A stretch of DNA of 64,000 nt from assembly GCF_026210795.1 (NCBI RefSeq), contig NC_089430.1, positions 6,014,001 through 6,078,000 of the forward strand, written 5' to 3'. Below the pieces are notes generated by a model. That model was not told the DNA's origin. It saw only the letters and a list, made by a program, of their open reading frames with translations, and searched no databases. Below, piece by piece: positions 59,742 through 64,000 of this stretch. Each line of letters opens with the position of its first letter. The first letter of the stretch is position 1. The position numbers and the translations under genes were made by a program. Source of the stretch: Rhizophagus irregularis (Eukaryota > Glomeromycota > Glomeromycetes > Glomerales > Glomeraceae).

Positions 59742-60263
59742 CATCAGGAAATTTGTTTAGGCGTAATTTAGTGTAATATTTCGAAGGTGGTGTAAAATTT
59801 CGAAATATTACACTAAAAACGTAATATTACAAAAGTTTATGCTCTTAAATTTGAATAATTATAGTAATTTAAGAATATCTCGCTATCTACTGATCCAATT
59901 AAGAAGATCTATAGCTCATTGGAATCAGCTCATCAAGACGAATCGAATGGTAGTAAAATCGTATCTTTACGTTTGATAGATGACTTTCTATTAATTTAAA
60001 ACTTTACTGCATACTATAGAGCGTTCTATCAACTGTAGAAATGCGATTTTACTACCATTCGATCTGTCTTGATGAGCTGATTCCAATGAGCTATAGATCG
60101 TCTTGATTGGATTAGCAGATAGCGAGATATTCTTAAATTACTATAATTATTCAAATTTAAGAGCGTAAACTTTTGTAATATTACGTTTTTAGTGTAATAT
60201 TTCGAAATTTTACACCACCTTCGAAATATTACACTAAATTACGCCTAAACAAATTTCCTGATG
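59742..60263. mobile_element. TA-flanked foldback element, 522 bp
   Basis: CATCAGGAAATTTGTTTAGG to its complement, inverted over about 230 bp on each side, TA duplication (59740-59741, 60264-60265). Both arms carry GACGAATCGAATGGTAGTAA or a close variant, a motif also repeated in the pogo-like elements at 13273 and 18457. Lies near the centre of the large palindrome. Confidence 0.8.
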
Positions 60264-60895
60264 TATCTATACTATAACTTATATAATAGTATATGTAATG
60301 AATTGAATAATTAATTGTTGAATTATATTAAAAAATCTTTATAGTAATTGAAATAATAAATTATAATAATTGATATAATATAATTTATAAGTTTATTTAT
60401 ATATCTTCCTTATAAATTCTTAATGTGATATATATATGTTAACTTCCATAAATATGTAATGGATTATTTTATAACAATTAAAAATGAATTATAGTAATTG
60501 GTAATATTATATCAATTATAAATTTTGTAAATTTTCTTTACAAAATTTACATAATATTTATAAAACACAATGTTTATATATCTTTATATTTCAAATAAAT
60601 AATAAAATAATATCTAGTATATCTTTTTTATTGAATATATTGAATATCAAAATACAATAAAAAAAAATGTCTATTATTTGGTTAAATACACTAAAATGCT
60701 AAAAGTTAACTTGGCATTAAGTAATTACAGAAAGATAAAATATAGCTTGTTGGATTATTTTTTGAGATATCTTAAATGGTGGTAGTTTCATACCTTTAGA
60801 ATTAATAAATAATAAGATATTAACATTATTTATTGAAAGAATTTTTTATATTCTTAAATATTTATAAATGCTAATAACTTTTTATTTAATGATAA

Positions 60896-61209
60896 GGCCA
60901 CACAAATTCAAATTTTCAGTTCACTTCACTCAGCTGGGTCACTTTTTCAAATTTCAATAAAAAAAAGTTAATATATAAAAAATTTATCACGTGATCAGGA
61001 TGTAATTTTATTGGCGGGTAAGTTTATCATGCGGCTGAGAACTTCTAGAGTGAAAATAAATTCCTCCCTTCTAAAAGTCAACCAATCAAATGTCACGATT
61101 ATATATATAAACTTTTTTTACTAATAAACAATAAACCTGGGTCAGTGGGTCCCCAGATCGATTTTAAATTTCAATGTTATGTGAACTGAAAAATTGAATT
61201 TGTGTGGCC
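60896..61209. mobile_element. PIF/Harbinger-like MITE, 314 bp
   Basis: GGCCACACAAATTCAAATTT at the left and its near-complement at the right; inverted repeat of about 27 bp; TAA on both sides (60893-60895, 61210-61212). A 3-bp TWA duplication and GG-starting ends fit PIF/Harbinger. Present in the right arm of the large palindrome but absent from the matching place in the left arm (about 57780). Confidence 0.75.
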
Positions 61210-61619
61210 TAATAGAAATATGAAATTGCCACATTACCACCATTTAATATATCTTAATAAGATAAAGCTAACAAGCTATAATTTATTTATTTATGATCAC
61301 TGGATGATTAGTTAAAATATTTACATTCATAATGCTGGCCAAATTTACAAAATGGACATAAATGTCCGTTTTTATAATTCTGGTCAAATTTGCAAACCAG
61401 ACTTTATGTCCATTTTATAATTCTGGCCAAATAATTTTGGCCAAATTTTGCTGTGCAAAATTATTTTAAACCTAGTCAAATTAATGTGTAAACTTGAAAA
61501 AAAATTGCCTTTTTTATAGTTATAAGGTGATATAAAATATTTATTAATGAAGTTGGTAAATGAATATGCAGTCAAAAATTATAAAATTGCCTTATTTATA
61601 ATTAAAATACTGGATGGTG

Positions 61620-62320
61620 GGTGCAAAAAATCAAAAATCATGGACATAAATAATGTCTGTGCTTGACAAAGGTTATTATAAGACAAAGGATAAGCATAAT
61701 AAATATTACAGACATAAATGTCTGTGCTTTACAAAGATTATCATAAATATAATAAAAATCACAGACATAAATGTCTGTGCTTGACAAAGGTTATTACAAA
61801 TATCATGGACATAAATGTCTGTAATTGACAAAGGTTATCACAAATATCACGGACATAAATGTTTGTGCTTGACAAAGGTTATTATAAATATCACGGACAT
61901 AAATGTCCATACCTGACAAGTAGTATCATCATGAGCAATTGACAACAAATATCATGGTCGTATATGACAAGGAGCATCATTAACAAATATCACAGACATA
62001 AATGTCCGTACCTGACAAGTAGTATCATCATGAGCAATTGACAACAAATATCATGGTCATATATGACAAGGAGCATCATTAACAAATATCACGGACATAA
62101 ATGTCCGTACCTGACAAGGAGTATCATTATAAGCAATTGACAACAAATATCATGGTCGTATCTGACAAGGAGCATCATCAACAAATATCACAGACATAAA
62201 TGTCCGTACCTGACAAGGAGTATTATCATGAGCAATTGACAACAAATATCACAGCTATATCTGACAAGGAGCATTATCAACAAATATCATGGACATAAAT
62301 GTCCGTATATGACTATAAGT
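61620..62320. repeat. Tandem arrays of the right arm
   Basis: Inverted counterpart of 55975-57290, shorter: about five short units (61640-61900) and about four units of roughly 100 bp (61900-62310). Confidence 0.85.
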
Positions 62321-62511
62321 GAGTATAATCATATATTGTTGGATTAAATTAATTAGCATGATTTGTTTCTATGACACAGCATGACAAGTCAAAGTATATC
62401 ACGGACATGGGTTAAAACCATGGGCAGACCATGAAGGATATAACCTAGACACTTGAGACATGAAATGTAAGGTTAGAACCTTTGTTGATCGGTTGAATGG
62501 GTGATTATTGC

Positions 62512-63189
62512 GTCAGTCACGCAAGATCATGCTATTATTATAGTAAGAGTATATAAAAAGTATAATTAAACTGCAAATAAAAGAAAAATATCAATTATTT
62601 AGCCATCAACAAAAAATATCAGTCCGTCAAAATCTGCATGATCCTATTAGACTGACCAATAAAAGTTATTAACAGTAAGTAATTTTCGATAAATATTTAT
62701 TTATCGAAAGTTTTACGATCAAAATTAATTATCATAATTATCATTTTTTTTATATTAAAAAAGGAGCCTTGTCACTTTTTTTATTAAAAAATTCTGTATT
62801 CTAAATAAATATAAAGCGTTGCAACATCATTCTTAATAATTTTATTAAATTAATTGTTCGATATTTTGGAAGTTTAAATATATATTTTTTCTTTTAAATA
62901 TACTTTTTTTATCGAAGTACACTATTAACTTTGATAGAAACATTAACTAATAATGTTTCCCTTTCTTCCAGGATTACTAGATGGTAAAATTCGAAATTAA
63001 TTTAAAAATTCTTTAACACCAACGTATCTATTTTTTCTACTTTTATAGGTAATAAATCGTTAAATTTTAATATTTATACTTTTTTTTTGATATCGAAATT
63101 TTTTTATACGTATAAATAAATAATAGAAAAATTTTATTGGATAATGGATATACAGTCTATCGAGTAGTCTAATGGTAATTTTATAGGAT
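62512..63189. other. Gene-free AT-rich stretch
   Basis: No supported frame or repeat. Confidence 0.4.
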
Positions 63190-63350
63190 CATGTGTCCCG
63201 AATCTATAAAGTATAACAGTATAGCCGATAGTATAGTTAATTTGCAACTATACTGTATAGATAATAAATTATACTGTATAGATTTTCGTCAACTATACTA
63301 TACAACATCGGAGGTATATATCATACTCAATATCGTTTGACCGGATCCTC
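63190..63350. repeat. ACTATAC-rich repeat, copy 2
   Basis: Inverted copy of 46990-47135: TATACAACATCGGAGGTATA, CATACTCAATATCG and GGATCCTCT in reverse order, with TATACTGTATAG words. Confidence 0.6.
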
Positions 63351-63572
63351 TAAGTGGTTTCTTAACCCATTTGCCGATCCTATTTAAAAACAGTTGAAGT
63401 TTAACCTGCATATGAATCAAGAACGATACTTTTGCTCCTCAGATTTGATCATCTTTACATCATCTTTACATCATCGGCACGTGTTGATAATCATACATTA
63501 TTTATTCCTTTATGATTACTAAACTTTTTTTTTGTTTGCCTTATTATTTGTTACCTCTAAGACTGACTGAAT

Positions 63573-64000
63573 ATGTTGCGTAAAATATTGCCAAAAATAG
63601 AAATAAAAGTTCCCAGAAAGAGAAAAACTTTAGGTAGGCTTTTATTGTGTTTAGAAATATACTGCATTTCGGAATGTTAACATGCCAACCTATTTATAGG
63701 TGCTAAAGATGTCAAAATGTCGAACAGCCCATCTGAAACTAATGCTGTTTCTGGTTTGTAATTTCGTATATGGCTATTTGTACTCTTTATTGTATTCTAA
63801 TTTCTTGTATACGTCTGAAGAGCCTGCTCTTAAGAACCACTCATCTGATGAGAAACAAAACACAGCTTCAGCGGAATTCACTTCAAAACCGGCAAAAAAT
63901 AATGAATTTGTCGAAGGTGACCTCGAAGAGTTTGCAGAGAGACTGGGAATCAAAGAATTTACAGAAAATAAAGTCAAGTGGAAAAAATTTTACAGTACGT
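63573..64000 (+). CDS. 5' part of an unknown protein gene, runs off the window
   Basis: Likely exons: 63573-63633 (ATG, basic start MLRKILPKIEIKVPRKRKTL), 63700-63753 (KDVKMSNSPSETNAVS) and from 63821 on (PALKNHSSDEKQ ... EDLEEF-type acidic region ... GIKEFTENKVKWKKFYST). Introns 63634-63699 (GTAGGC...TATAG) and 63754-63820 (GTTTGT...TGAAG). The second donor is weak, so the middle junction is less sure. The last exon is less AT-rich and uses more mixed codons than the transposon genes, as expected for a host gene. No domain recognised. A minus-strand frame at 63774-63977 is a shadow. Confidence 0.5.

Larger units (their letters stand above)
55790..62503. mobile_element. Foldback element: 6.7-kb giant palindrome with 8-bp TSD
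   Basis: Left end CACCCCATTCAACCGATC, complement of right end CACCCATTCAACCGATC, flanked by ATTATTGC on both sides (55782-55789, 62504-62511). Arms of about 2.3-2.6 kb (55790 to about 58370, and about 60270 to 62503) are inverted copies with moderate divergence. Order from the end inward: about 190 bp of unique sequence, tandem arrays, unique AT-rich sequence with TGGCCAGAATTATAAAATGG words. A second inverted repeat (about 58380-59740) and a TA-flanked foldback element (59742-60263) occupy the centre. No coding gene. Superfamily not determined; 8-bp duplication allows hAT, P or others. Confidence 0.85.

Overview
The window looks like repeat-rich, very AT-rich nuclear DNA of a fungus, most likely an arbuscular mycorrhizal fungus of the Rhizophagus type. 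The grounds are the base composition, short introns (about 65-110 nt, GTAAGT-like donors, TTTNTAG-like acceptors), and several protein families I remember as heavily amplified in that group (Tnp2/CACTA transposases, MULE-like transposases, P/THAP9-like transposases, and a DDE family with the motif SDNGPHYHNSE). No rRNA, tRNA or CRISPR was seen. Only two genes look like ordinary non-transposase protein genes: a small Myb/SANT-like gene (26329-27073) and the 5' part of an unknown gene at the right edge (63573 onward). Almost everything else is transposable elements nested in one another.

Left part (1-6050): a spliced DDE transposase gene on the plus strand (60-2579) ends at a terminal inverted repeat (2747-2778). 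That repeat cuts off the 3' end of a minus-strand P-element/THAP9-like transposase gene (2779-5640), which carries two Tudor/Agenet-like segments.

Middle (6050-37587): a Russian-doll stack of CACTA-type elements, each with CAC(T/A)-ends, subterminal clusters of short degenerate words and 3-bp target duplications. The best defined is element A (18206-30459, 12,254 bp, TSD TAG). It holds a divergent gene pair (companion gene on minus, Tnp2 transposase on plus) and the Myb/SANT-like gene. A sits inside element E (16525-32510, TSD TCC), which interrupts a virus-like fossil. Three more right ends (B 12039, C 14817, D 16439) lack left partners. Element F (34699-37587, TSD AAA) stands alone. C, E and F carry, instead of genes, long tandem arrays in which each unit of about 100 bp looks like a 25-40 nt exon plus a complete small intron with donor and acceptor. 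This is the most unusual feature of the window.

Right part (38139-64000): a TA-flanked element, a probable two-gene DDE transposon (38998-43817, decayed), a hAT-like non-autonomous element built of palindromes (45202-45971), a virus-like integrase fossil (46037-46740), and a MULE-like transposase gene (49205-55589). The MULE-like gene is split by a 2.9-kb poly(A)-tailed retroposon and by a 213-bp MITE. A 6.7-kb foldback element (55790-62503, 8-bp TSD) then forms a giant palindrome with its own nested insertions.

All positions come from reading the sequence by eye; family names rest on remembered motifs, not on database searches.
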